From Acholeplasma hippikon (GTDB lineage Bacteria; Bacillota_I; Bacilli_A; Acholeplasmatales; Acholeplasmataceae): a stretch of DNA of 64,000 nt. The position numbers and the translations under genes are program-made. Positions 16,696-25,430 of this stretch are shown piece after piece. The stretch's first letter is position 1. Each line of letters opens with the position of its first letter. The notes below the pieces were generated by a model. That model had not been told where the DNA came from. It did no database searches and was given only the letters and a program-made list of their open reading frames with translations. The stretch spans positions 124,001 through 188,000 of the forward strand of contig NZ_LR215050.1 of NCBI RefSeq assembly GCF_900660755.1. The letters are read 5' to 3'.

Positions 16696-17877
16696 TTAAG
16701 CGTGATCAGATACTTTAACAACAACATACTTTAAATATAAAGATGCATCAGCACTGAAAAGCACTGGATGATCAGCATCTTGAATCTTAAAGTCAATCAT
16801 TTGAACTTTACGGTTACTATCAAGTGTTGCATCTGCAATCATTTCTAAGAATAATTCAGGATACATATAATGACTACAACTACATGTAATAAGATACCCT
16901 CCTGATCTTAACATCTTCATTGCTTGAAGATTAATTTCTTTATAGCCTTGATAAGCCTTCTTGATATCTTCTTTTTTCTTAACAAATGCTGGTGGGTCTA
17001 AAACGATGACATCAAACTTTCTATTTTCTTTGTTAAATTCTCTTAGTTTATCAAAGACATCGCAAACTTCAGTCTTAACATTACTAAATCCATTGAGTTT
17101 AGCATTCTTTTCAATTTGAAGTGTTGCATCTTTAGAAATATCTAATGCTAATACTTCTTTAGCACCAAAACTTGCAGCATGTAAGGCAAAGCCACCAATA
17201 TGAGAGAAGCAGTCTAAAACATCTTTATTTTTGACATATGACTTAATAGCGTAATGGTTTGCTTTTTGGTCTAAGAAAGTACCAGTTTTTTGACCATTTT
17301 TAACATCGATAGCGAGTTTAATATGGTTTTCATAAATGATGATTTCATCTGGAACATCACCATATAAGACACCTTTAAATTGTTCTAGTCCTTCTTTAGA
17401 TCTAGATGGTAAATCACTGCGTTCGTAAATTCCTTTAGGGTTAAATAATTCAACCATAATATCTACAAACATTTGTTTTCTTTGGTCAATTCCATATGAT
17501 GAAATTTGAATGACTAAATAGTTATCATATTTATCAATAATTAATCCAGGAATGCCATCAGCTTCAGAAAAGAATAAACGATATGAATTATCAAATCCCA
17601 AGTCTATTCTTGAATCATTAGCCTCTTTAATTAATTTCTTGAAAAAGTTTTTATCTAAATCAACATCTTTTCTAGATAAAATTCTAACAAAGATTTTTGA
17701 ATTGGTATTTAAAAATTCTTTTCCAATAAATTCGCCTCTAGAACTATAAACACTTGCGATTTCTCCAGATTTAATGTCGCCTTCTAACTTATCAATTTCA
17801 TTTGAATAGACGAAGTTTTCTCCATCTTTTAATCTAAATTCTTCTTTCGGTTTTAAAAATACTTTTAACTTTGACAT
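16696..17877 (-). CDS. rlmI: Class I SAM-dependent rRNA methyltransferase, RlmI type (23S rRNA m5C)
   Basis: A 393-residue RNA cytosine-C5 methyltransferase of the RlmI/YwbD group. N-terminal PUA-like domain (about 1-75), then a Rossmann methyltransferase: motif I DCFSHIGGFALHAA (about 223-236), ALDIS (about 246), catalytic-loop VLDPPAFVKKKED (about 292-304) and the conserved LITCSCSHYM (about 330) with the catalytic Cys. The exact rRNA position cannot be read from sequence; E. coli RlmI acts on C1962. Monocistronic on the minus strand, with a TATAAT -10 (complement of 17897-17902) just upstream of its AGGTAATTATT leader. Confidence 0.85.
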   Translation of the reverse strand: MSKLKVFLKPKEEFRLKDGENFVYSNEIDKLEGDIKSGEIASVYSSRGEFIGKEFLNTNSKIFVRILSRKDVDLDKNFFKKLIKEANDSRIDLGFDNSYRLFFSEADGIPGLIIDKYDNYLVIQISSYGIDQRKQMFVDIMVELFNPKGIYERSDLPSRSKEGLEQFKGVLYGDVPDEIIIYENHIKLAIDVKNGQKTGTFLDQKANHYAIKSYVKNKDVLDCFSHIGGFALHAASFGAKEVLALDISKDATLQIEKNAKLNGFSNVKTEVCDVFDKLREFNKENRKFDVIVLDPPAFVKKKEDIKKAYQGYKEINLQAMKMLRSGGYLITCSCSHYMYPELFLEMIADATLDSNRKVQMIDFKIQDADHPVLFSADASLYLKYVVVKVSDHA

Positions 17878-18032
17878 AATAATTACCTCGCAATCAATTA
17901 TAACACGATAATATAGCCGAAAAGTTGGTTTCTTTCGTATTTAATTATAAAAAATACATAATTATGTAAGATGTTTTAATAGAATGAAAGTGAAAGGATT
18001 TTTTATTTCCTATAAGATAAGAGGGGGTTATC

Positions 18033-18791
18033 ATGGATTACTATAAACAAATAAAGTACTATGAGTTTAAAAAATCACTATTGAATAAAGTCATTAATAT
18101 TTTAAATGTCATCTTAATCTTTTTTAATTTGATGGCACTTTTAATCACAGCTTTAATTTTTTTCTTAGCCCTCATGCTACTTGGATGGGCTAAAACAACA
18201 TATTTTAGAACACCTTTATCAAGTAATAACTCTGAATCTGGATTAGTTAAAGTCTATATGGAGCGTTATGAAGAAGAATACTTATATTTTGACTTCATGA
18301 TAAATGACCTTATTTTAGAAGATGATACATTTATTAGTGGCGATGAGGGTGGTAAAAGTTTTGTACTTCAGATTATAGCTGATGGTAGTTTATTAACGAA
18401 AAAAGAAGAAGGATATTATTTGATTCCTAAAGATACGAAAACAATTAGAGTCTCAATGAAACTTTTAACAAATCATAGAACATCAAATAATGAAACAATG
18501 ATTGTTCTTAACTTTGAAGATGAATACACTGTTACATTTTCTAATTTTTTTGATGAAGAAAACAAAAAAATAAATAGAGGGCTTTATAATATCAAAATAA
18601 AAGAAAAGATTGGAGAAAATGAAACATTACTTAATTATGGACCTTTCCGTCGTTTACGCATAATAAGTATTATGACATTATCGTATACATTACTTAATAT
18701 CATTAAAATATTTATTTTAATTGATCGCTTAAAGGGTTTTGATAAAGAACAGTATAAGATTTCCAAACAGTTGAATAAATTAAAAAATTAA
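18033..18791 (+). CDS. Hypothetical membrane protein with two terminal helices
   Basis: Not recognised. 252 residues with a long hydrophobic segment at about 20-52 and another at about 208-232; between them a 150-residue hydrophilic, beta-rich domain that should lie outside the membrane. A basic, Lys-rich C-terminal tail stays inside. Strong ribosome site GAGGGGG (18021-18027). It is alone in its transcription unit, between the minus-strand rlmI and a terminator. Confidence 0.65.
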   Translation: MDYYKQIKYYEFKKSLLNKVINILNVILIFFNLMALLITALIFFLALMLLGWAKTTYFRTPLSSNNSESGLVKVYMERYEEEYLYFDFMINDLILEDDTFISGDEGGKSFVLQIIADGSLLTKKEEGYYLIPKDTKTIRVSMKLLTNHRTSNNETMIVLNFEDEYTVTFSNFFDEENKKINRGLYNIKIKEKIGENETLLNYGPFRRLRIISIMTLSYTLLNIIKIFILIDRLKGFDKEQYKISKQLNKLKN

Positions 18792-18804
18792 ATTAAAAAT
18801 CATT

Positions 18805-18843
18805 AAAAGATGCAACAAAAATGCAAGTTACATCTTTTTTTAT
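18805..18843 (+). terminator. Terminator after membrane protein
   Basis: AAAAGATG (18805-18812) pairs with CATCTTTT (18831-18838), 18-nt loop, T run. Confidence 0.7.
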
Positions 18844-18947
18844 GACAGAACTTTCCTATTGGTTGACAAAGTAGGTGAAAAATTGGAATATAATTGACTT
18901 CTAATTGATATAATAAACATATAAAATAAAAGCAGAGGTGGAAAAGT

Positions 18948-20039
18948 ATGATACAAATTGGAAATAGAATTAAAGAATTAAGAATTGCTAAAAAAATTAG
19001 CCAAGAAAAATTTAGCGAAGATTTATTTGTCACATCCAGTGCAGTTTCTAAATGGGAAAACAATTTAAGTTATCCGGATTTAGATAAGATTGTAGATATT
19101 GCAAATTACTTTAAAGTATCTGTTGATTATTTATTAGACTACAAAATTAAAGATAACCATATTGATGATTTAATTAGTTCAATTGAAACATCATATAAAG
19201 AAAAAACATTTATCTATAAACCTGAAGAATTAGAAAAACTACTAAAGGTTTATAGTCAAAACTTTAAGGTGAATTATTATATTGGTAAGTATTTATCTTT
19301 CTATAGAGATCCAAGTGGAATAGAAAGATTTGATTTAGCATTAAAAGCATTAGAAAATGCAGTCTTACTATTTAGCCAAAATAATAATAAAGCAATTACG
19401 CTATATGATTTACAGTTAGCAATCATTGAATTATATATTCGCATGAGAGAACCACAAAAAGCAATCGACTTTATTGATCAAAACGGATTAGCTTTAGAAC
19501 AGCAAATTACAAAATCAATTGCTTATGAAATGTTAAAAGACCATGATAAAGTATTGGAACATTTCTCAAATGGATTCATCTTAAGTTTAACAAGAATTAT
19601 TAATGGTACATTTACTATCATGACGTCGTTTTTTGAGAATAAAAACTACGATGAAGTAAAGAAGATTGCTGAATGGACAATCAATTTAATTGAAAGTTTA
19701 GTAACTAGAGAATCTGAATGGGCTCTTCAATTATTAAATAATGCGACAAGTTATTTAATGTTTGCTAAGTACGAATTAGGGGGAAATTATTTAGAAGAAT
19801 TAAACAAGATGGTTTATTATGCAACTGTCCCAGTTGATCCTAAATCATTTAAAACAGATACACTAAAATTCAACTATGGTAAATCATTGAGTATTTTCAA
19901 CACTTCTTCAGGAACAAACCTTTATGAAGAAGCGATTGAACAATTCCAATATGCAACCAGATTTGACAATAAATATAAATTATTATTAGATATATATGAG
20001 AAGAGGATTAAAAATGAGAGATCAAAACTTAAGGGGTAA
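18948..20039 (+). CDS. XRE-family regulator with TPR-like C-terminal domain, coupled to an ABC exporter
   Basis: A 363-residue regulator: HTH in residues 1-65 (ISQEKFSEDLFVTSSAVSKWE) ending VSVDYLLDY, then a long helical domain with TPR-like pairs (for example around 145-210). Such HTH-TPR proteins often sense peptides. Its 3' end overlaps the start of the ABC exporter gene, so it probably controls its own operon. TATAAT boxes occur at 18889-18894 and 18909-18914, the first 20 bp from a TTGACA (18863-18868). GAGGTGG is the ribosome site. Related in its N-terminus to the regulator at 12889. Confidence 0.88.
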   Translation: MIQIGNRIKELRIAKKISQEKFSEDLFVTSSAVSKWENNLSYPDLDKIVDIANYFKVSVDYLLDYKIKDNHIDDLISSIETSYKEKTFIYKPEELEKLLKVYSQNFKVNYYIGKYLSFYRDPSGIERFDLALKALENAVLLFSQNNNKAITLYDLQLAIIELYIRMREPQKAIDFIDQNGLALEQQITKSIAYEMLKDHDKVLEHFSNGFILSLTRIINGTFTIMTSFFENKNYDEVKKIAEWTINLIESLVTRESEWALQLLNNATSYLMFAKYELGGNYLEELNKMVYYATVPVDPKSFKTDTLKFNYGKSLSIFNTSSGTNLYEEAIEQFQYATRFDNKYKLLLDIYEKRIKNERSKLKG

Positions 20040-21726
20040 GTATTTAAAATCGTTTTATCGAAAAAACAAATTTAATATGATTTTTTCAATCATATTATCG
20101 ATTACATTAGGAGTTTTTAACGTAGGTATATCAGTATTACTCCAACAAATAATTGACGTAGCAACCTATGGGAATATGGATCAATTCACTGAAGTTTTAA
20201 TTATTTCAGTAGCAGCAATTATTACACTTACAATTGTTTATGCGATACACAATATATTCTTTCCAAGATATATTCATAAAGCATTAAAACAATATAAAAA
20301 TGATGCAGTTAAAGATGTCATGAAGAAAAATATCCAATCATTTAATGAAGTTGGATCAAGTAAGTTCTTAAATTCACTTACAACAGATATTTCTAATATA
20401 GAAGTAAAGTATTTAGAAAATATCCTAGATTTATTTAGCAACTTTGTAATGTGTATTGGCGCAATCATTTCCATGTTAATCTTTAATGTAGAGTTAACAT
20501 TAGTTGCGATTTTATTATCATTTTTTCCAGTTGTTGCGACATTATTAGCTGGTAGACGTTTAGTGAAGTATGAACAAGAAGTATCTGAAAAAAGTTCAAG
20601 TTTCTTACACTTTTTAAAGGATTCATTAAATGGATTTTCAGTTGTTAAGAGTTTTAATGCAGAAGATAAAATTAATGAATTAATTATTGAAAAAAATAAT
20701 GAACTAGAAGAGTCAAAAGAAAAAAGAAGAGTAGCAACTGAGCAAATTAAAATGATTGGTCAGATTACAGCAATTATTTCACAGTTTGCGATTTTCTTAT
20801 ACGGAACCTATTTAGCAATTAATGGAGGTTCAATTACACCAGGGATTATTATTCTATTCTTACAACAAATGAACTTTGTTGTAACGCCGGTAACAAGAAT
20901 ACCAACAGTAATATCTCAAAGAAAAGCAATGTTACCACTTATTGATGAACTCGCTAAAAACACACTAACTGAAGAGTTACATGAAGAAGTAATTGATGAT
21001 GTGACATTAGAAGATGGAATTGAAGTAAAGAACTTAAACTATAATTATGAGAATCACCAAGTCTTAAAAAATATTAATTATAAATTTGAAAAGAATAAGA
21101 GTTATGCTTTAGTTGGTCAATCAGGTTCAGGAAAATCTACCCTACTAAAGGTTTTATCAGGTAATCTTAATGACTTTGATGGTAACATTCATTTTGATGG
21201 TAAACCATTAGAAAAATTAAACAAAGATCGATTAAATGGTATGATTTCTTTAATCGAACAAAATGTCTTTATATTTGATTCAACAATCAATAACAATATT
21301 ACAATGTATGGAAATTTTGCTAGAGAAAGAATCGATGAAGCAATTAAAAAAGCAGGATTAAGACCAGTAATTGATATAAAGGGTGATTTATATCAATGTG
21401 GGGAAAGTGGATCAGGATTATCTGGTGGTGAGAAACAAAGAATCGCTATTGCAAGAGGTTTACTCAGAGATGCAAAACTGCTATTAATTGATGAAGCAAC
21501 CTCAGCTTTAGATAATGAAACCTCAGTTTATGTATCTAATCAAATCTTAAACTTAAAAGATTTAACAAGAATCGTTGTAACCCATCGATTAGAAGAAAGC
21601 GTATTAAGAAAATATGATGAAATCTTAGTTTTAAACAATGGTGAAATTGTAGAATCAGGAAACTTTGATGAATTGATTCTTAAAGATTCTGTATTTAAAT
21701 CAATGTTTGTTCTACAACAAGGCTAA
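20014..21726 (+). CDS. ABC exporter, fused permease and ATP-binding protein
   Basis: A 570-residue half-transporter. Six-helix exporter-type membrane domain at about 20-310, then the ATPase: Walker A GQSGSGKSTLL (about 366), signature LSGGEKQRIAIARG (about 469), Walker B LLLIDEATSALD (about 490) and H-loop VVTHRLEE (about 523). It would work as a dimer exporting peptides, lipids or drugs; substrate unknown. ATG 20014 is preferred to ATG 19996 since AAGAGG (20001-20006) lies 7 bp upstream. It overlaps the XRE regulator by 26 bp, implying translational coupling. Confidence 0.93.
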   Translation: MRDQNLRGKYLKSFYRKNKFNMIFSIILSITLGVFNVGISVLLQQIIDVATYGNMDQFTEVLIISVAAIITLTIVYAIHNIFFPRYIHKALKQYKNDAVKDVMKKNIQSFNEVGSSKFLNSLTTDISNIEVKYLENILDLFSNFVMCIGAIISMLIFNVELTLVAILLSFFPVVATLLAGRRLVKYEQEVSEKSSSFLHFLKDSLNGFSVVKSFNAEDKINELIIEKNNELEESKEKRRVATEQIKMIGQITAIISQFAIFLYGTYLAINGGSITPGIIILFLQQMNFVVTPVTRIPTVISQRKAMLPLIDELAKNTLTEELHEEVIDDVTLEDGIEVKNLNYNYENHQVLKNINYKFEKNKSYALVGQSGSGKSTLLKVLSGNLNDFDGNIHFDGKPLEKLNKDRLNGMISLIEQNVFIFDSTINNNITMYGNFARERIDEAIKKAGLRPVIDIKGDLYQCGESGSGLSGGEKQRIAIARGLLRDAKLLLIDEATSALDNETSVYVSNQILNLKDLTRIVVTHRLEESVLRKYDEILVLNNGEIVESGNFDELILKDSVFKSMFVLQQG

Positions 21727-21752
21727 AGGGAAATTTTGTTTCCCTTTTTTCT
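21725..21752 (+). terminator. Terminator after ABC exporter
   Basis: AAAGGGAAA (21725-21733), loop TTTTG, TTTCCCTTT (21739-21747), then T run; overlaps the stop codon. Confidence 0.92.
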
Positions 21753-21765
21753 TTTATAGAATTGC

Positions 21766-21794
21766 TTTACTTGTTAAGGTAATAAGAGTATAAT
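21766..21794 (+). promoter_or_regulatory. Promoter of arsR-P1B ATPase operon
   Basis: -35 TTTACT (21766-21771), 17-bp spacer, -10 TATAAT (21789-21794); the operator palindrome follows within 10 bp. Confidence 0.65.
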
Positions 21795-21800
21795 ATGAAT

Positions 21801-21820
21801 ATATGAGCAATCATTCATAT
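21801..21820 (+). promoter_or_regulatory. ArsR/SmtB-type operator palindrome
   Basis: ATATGAGCAATCATTCATAT: perfect 6-bp arms ATATGA and TCATAT around 8 bp, in the style of the 12-2-12 sites bound by ArsR/SmtB metal repressors. It lies over the transcription start, between the -10 box and the arsR gene, where a bound repressor would block transcription. Confidence 0.75.
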
Positions 21821-21834
21821 GTATGAGGTGAAAA

Positions 21835-22149
21835 ATGGATAAGGTCACAATTGCAAAACAAAATTTATTGGATGAAGTAACCAAAGGTCAAGTCTCTGAT
21901 CTTTTTAAATCTTTATCAGACCCAACAAGAATCGCAATTATTTTTGCACTTAAGGGTACTGAACTCACCGTAACTGAATTAACAGTTATTTTAGAGATGA
22001 CACAAAGTGCAATCTCACATCAATTAAGAATCTTAAGAGACAACAACATCGTATCAAATAAAAAAATAGGTAAAGAAGTTTATTATAGATTAAGTGATGA
22101 TCATATTTACTCAATCTTTAATCAAGCTATCGAACACGTGAAGGAGTAA
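21835..22149 (+). CDS. ArsR/SmtB-family metal-responsive repressor
   Basis: A 104-residue winged-helix repressor. The HTH is seen as LTVTELTVILEMTQSAISHQLRILRDNNIV (about 44-73, the S-x-x-SHQLRxLR recognition helix) with the wing KKIGKEVYYRLSDDHIYSIF. There is no Cys, so an alpha-3N or alpha-3 thiolate site is absent; a His/Asp alpha-5 site (DDHIYSIFNQAIEHVKE) of the zinc/cobalt/nickel-sensing type is possible. It precedes a P1B metal ATPase by 3 bp and should repress that operon through the palindrome at 21801 until metal binds. Confidence 0.9.
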   Translation: MDKVTIAKQNLLDEVTKGQVSDLFKSLSDPTRIAIIFALKGTELTVTELTVILEMTQSAISHQLRILRDNNIVSNKKIGKEVYYRLSDDHIYSIFNQAIEHVKE

Positions 22150-22152
22150 ATT

Positions 22153-24129
22153 ATGAAAACACATAAAAGACATCATGAACATAGTATTTTAAATCATCCA
22201 GATCCCAACTTAAAACATACACATCACGATGATGATGGTGATGAACATCATCATAATTTAAAATTGATTGTTGGTTTATATTTTATTGGATTAGGTTTAT
22301 TTATCATTTCATTATTCTTTAGAGGAACAACAGCTGAAGTTGTTTTAAATTTAATTGCTATAGTTTTATCAGGATTCCATGTAATTTATGAAGGTATTGA
22401 AGATACAATAACTGAAACAAGAAAACAAAGAAAATTTAGACCAAACGTCCATATCTTAATGACACTTGGTGCGATTGGATCTATGATTATTGGTGACTTT
22501 AATGAAGCCACACTCCTAATCTTGATTTTCGCAGGGTCTCATTTCTTAGAAGACTATGCTGAAGGTAGAAGTCGAAGAGAAATTACAAATCTATTGAGTA
22601 TCACACCTAAAACAGCAAGAAGAATAAAAGAAGATGGCTCAATCGAATTAATTGATGTAAAAGATATTAAAGTTAAAGATCGTTTACAAGTTTTAATTGG
22701 TGATCAAGTACCAACTGATGGTGTGATTATTAAAGGTAACTCTGATATTAATGAATCAGTGATTACAGGGGAATCTATACCAGTCTTTAAAAAAGAAGAA
22801 GATAATGTATATGGTTCATCTATTAACTTAAGTAATGAATTAATTATTGAAGTAACTAAAGATGCTTCAGAAACTGTAATTGCGAAAATTATTGAATTAG
22901 TCAGTCAAACAAAGAAAAATATTTCTAAAACTGCAAAAATTATAAAACGTATTGAACCAATTTATGTAAATATAGTTCTAATTTTCGCTCCAATATTTTA
23001 TCTAATGGGCTTATATTTATTTGGTTGGGGACATGATGTATCATTCTATAAAACATGTGTATTATTAATTGTCACATCTCCATGTGCACTTGCTGCAACT
23101 GATATTCCAGCTACTTTATCATCTATTTCTAACTTAGCTAAACGTGGGGTTTTATTTAAAGGTGGAAGTTATTTATCAAATATTTCTGATATGAAAGCTA
23201 TTGCCTTTGATAAGACAGGTACATTAACAATTGGTAAACCAGTTGTTGTAGATAAATTTGTTGTAACTACAGCTGCAACTAAAGATATTTCTTTATATGA
23301 AAAACTATTAGTTTCAATGGAACGTCAATCAAATCATCCGCTTGCATTAGCGATTTTAAATCATTATCAAAATGTAGAAACAATGGAAATTGAAGTAGAA
23401 AATATTATTGGTGTTGGTCTAAAAACAACATATGACAATAATGTGTATACAATTACTAAACCTGCATATTTAAAAGATATCACTGGTAGTACAAAAGAAA
23501 AAATCGATGAGTTTTCAAAAGAAGGTAAGACAGTCATTGTCTTCGCTAAAAATAATGAAGCAGAAATAATTCTTGCACTTCAAGATATAGCAAAAGATAA
23601 TGTGAAAGAAGTCATTACATACTTTAAAGAAAACGGTGTTAAACCAGTTATGATAACAGGTGACAGTCGCTTGACTGCTACAGCAATTGCAAATCAAGTT
23701 GGTATCGAAGATATTTATGCAAATGTAATGCCAGATCAAAAACAAGCCATTGTCATGGAATTAAAAGAAAAGTATGGTGTCACAACAATGCTTGGTGATG
23801 GTATAAATGATGCACCAGCATTAACTGCAGCTGATATTGGTATTGCGATGAAAGATGGTACAGATATTGCCATTGATGTTGCTGATGGTGTTTTAATGAA
23901 AAATGATTTATCTAAGTTTATTTATACACATCAAATTAGTAAAAAGTTAAGAAGGATTGTTCTTGAAAATATATTCTTCTCAATGGGAGTTGTTTTATTA
24001 CTCTTAATTTCTAATATTATCGGGGTAATGGATATGCCAATTGCGGTAACATTCCATGAAGGTAGTACAATTTTGGTCATTTTAAATGGATTACGTATGC
24101 TCATACCGCTTAAAACAAACATAAAATAA
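22153..24129 (+). CDS. P1B-type (P1B-4) heavy-metal efflux ATPase with His-rich N-terminus
   Basis: A 658-residue metal-exporting P-type ATPase. The N-terminal 40 residues are His/Asp-rich (HHDDDGDEHHHN) and replace the usual HMA domain. TGES near 205, membrane metal motif Ser309-Pro310-Cys311, phosphorylation site DKTGTLT from Asp353, hinge GDGINDAPAL, and HEGSTILVILNG from His635 in the last helix. SPC plus HEG-S/G-T marks the P1B-4 group, whose members export Co, Fe(II) or Zn. The ArsR repressor gene directly upstream supports metal-inducible detoxification. Metal identity is not certain. AAGGAG ribosome site lies inside the end of arsR. Confidence 0.93.
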   Translation: MKTHKRHHEHSILNHPDPNLKHTHHDDDGDEHHHNLKLIVGLYFIGLGLFIISLFFRGTTAEVVLNLIAIVLSGFHVIYEGIEDTITETRKQRKFRPNVHILMTLGAIGSMIIGDFNEATLLILIFAGSHFLEDYAEGRSRREITNLLSITPKTARRIKEDGSIELIDVKDIKVKDRLQVLIGDQVPTDGVIIKGNSDINESVITGESIPVFKKEEDNVYGSSINLSNELIIEVTKDASETVIAKIIELVSQTKKNISKTAKIIKRIEPIYVNIVLIFAPIFYLMGLYLFGWGHDVSFYKTCVLLIVTSPCALAATDIPATLSSISNLAKRGVLFKGGSYLSNISDMKAIAFDKTGTLTIGKPVVVDKFVVTTAATKDISLYEKLLVSMERQSNHPLALAILNHYQNVETMEIEVENIIGVGLKTTYDNNVYTITKPAYLKDITGSTKEKIDEFSKEGKTVIVFAKNNEAEIILALQDIAKDNVKEVITYFKENGVKPVMITGDSRLTATAIANQVGIEDIYANVMPDQKQAIVMELKEKYGVTTMLGDGINDAPALTAADIGIAMKDGTDIAIDVADGVLMKNDLSKFIYTHQISKKLRRIVLENIFFSMGVVLLLLISNIIGVMDMPIAVTFHEGSTILVILNGLRMLIPLKTNIK

Positions 24130-24190
24130 AGTCAACTATGTTAAAATAAAATTGTCAAAAAAATTAAATAGGGGAAAGTAAAATTATTAG

Positions 24191-24210
24191 CACGAACACG
24201 TTCGTTTTTT
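24191..24210 (+). terminator. Terminator after P1B ATPase
   Basis: ACGAA (24192-24196), loop CACG, TTCGT (24201-24205), then T run. Confidence 0.75.
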
Positions 24211-24254
24211 AAACTACTTTTTTCTTATAAATTTTCTATAAAGAGAGATAGACG

Positions 24255-25379
24255 ATGAACTATACGATTAGAGAAGTTACCACAAGAAAAGATGCGAAAG
24301 TATTTACGAAGTTTCCAATTAAGTTATTTAATCATATTGAAGCATTCGTTCCTGCTTTAACATTAGATGAATTAAATGTGTTTGATAAAGAAAAAAACCC
24401 AGTACATGAGTACTGCGAAAGTATTAGATTTTTAGCCTATGATAAAAATAAAGTCGTAGGTAGAATTGCTGGTATTATCAATCATAAATATAATGAGGCG
24501 TTTCAAACAAAAATTGTACGCTTTACACGTCTTGATATGATTGATGATATCAATGTGACAAAGTTATTAATTGATACGGTTGTGTCATGGGGCAAAAGTA
24601 AAGGAATGGATACCATTATTGGTCCAATCGGATTTACAGATTTAGACCGTATGGGTTTATTAGTTGAAGGATTTAATGAATTAGGTTCATTTATTACGAT
24701 TTGGAACCCGGATTATTATCATAAACATCTTGAACAATTGGGATTTGTGAAAGATGTTGATTGGATAGAATCTCAAATCAAATGGCCTGAATCAATGCCT
24801 GAGCGTATTGAACGTGGTGCTAAAATTGTACGTGAACGTTATGGATATGAATTAGTTAAAGTCAATAAAATGAAAGACTTAGATAAATATATTTATGATG
24901 CGTTTAATGTTTACAATAGGGCATTTAGTGAATTGTATGGATTTTTCCCACTCACACAAAAAGTGGAAGATTATTATGTGAAACAAGTTAAATCACTAGT
25001 AAAGTTAGATTTTGTTTGGTTTGTTACCAATAAACATAAAGAAGTGGTTGCAATCGCATGTATGATGCCAAGCTTAGCACTTGCGAATAAGAAAAATAAA
25101 GGGAGCTTGTTCCCATTTGGTTGGGCAAGGATTTTAAGAAGTTTAAGAAAATTTGATGTTATTGACTTTTATTTTGTAGCAGTTGATCCAAAACACCAAG
25201 GGAATGGTGTGATGGCGTTAATTATCGAAGATGGAATTAAACAAGGATTAAAATATGGCGTAAAAATGGCTGAAACAGGTCCGGAACTTGAATTGAATAA
25301 AAAAATTCAAGCACAATGGATGCAGTTTAATCCACATTATCATAAAAGAAGAAGATGCTACACTAAAAAGATTGATTAA
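24255..25379 (+). CDS. GNAT-like protein of the YghO type
   Basis: A 374-residue protein of a widespread uncharacterised GNAT-related group. Recognisable pieces are FLAYDKNKVVGRIAGIINHKY (about 57-78), GPIGFTDLDRMGLLVEGF (about 123-140) and the late acetyl-CoA-type strand and loop FYFVAVDPKHQGNGVMALI (about 310-328). Two GNAT-like folds in one chain are likely, the second being the better conserved. No membrane segments. Substrate unknown. It ends 51 bp before the diguanylate cyclase start and may be co-transcribed with it. Confidence 0.75.
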   Translation: MNYTIREVTTRKDAKVFTKFPIKLFNHIEAFVPALTLDELNVFDKEKNPVHEYCESIRFLAYDKNKVVGRIAGIINHKYNEAFQTKIVRFTRLDMIDDINVTKLLIDTVVSWGKSKGMDTIIGPIGFTDLDRMGLLVEGFNELGSFITIWNPDYYHKHLEQLGFVKDVDWIESQIKWPESMPERIERGAKIVRERYGYELVKVNKMKDLDKYIYDAFNVYNRAFSELYGFFPLTQKVEDYYVKQVKSLVKLDFVWFVTNKHKEVVAIACMMPSLALANKKNKGSLFPFGWARILRSLRKFDVIDFYFVAVDPKHQGNGVMALIIEDGIKQGLKYGVKMAETGPELELNKKIQAQWMQFNPHYHKRRRCYTKKID

Positions 25380-25430
25380 AGTTTAAAGTATTTGAATACT
25401 TTGGATTTAGTATTGGGAGGTACTAATCCT

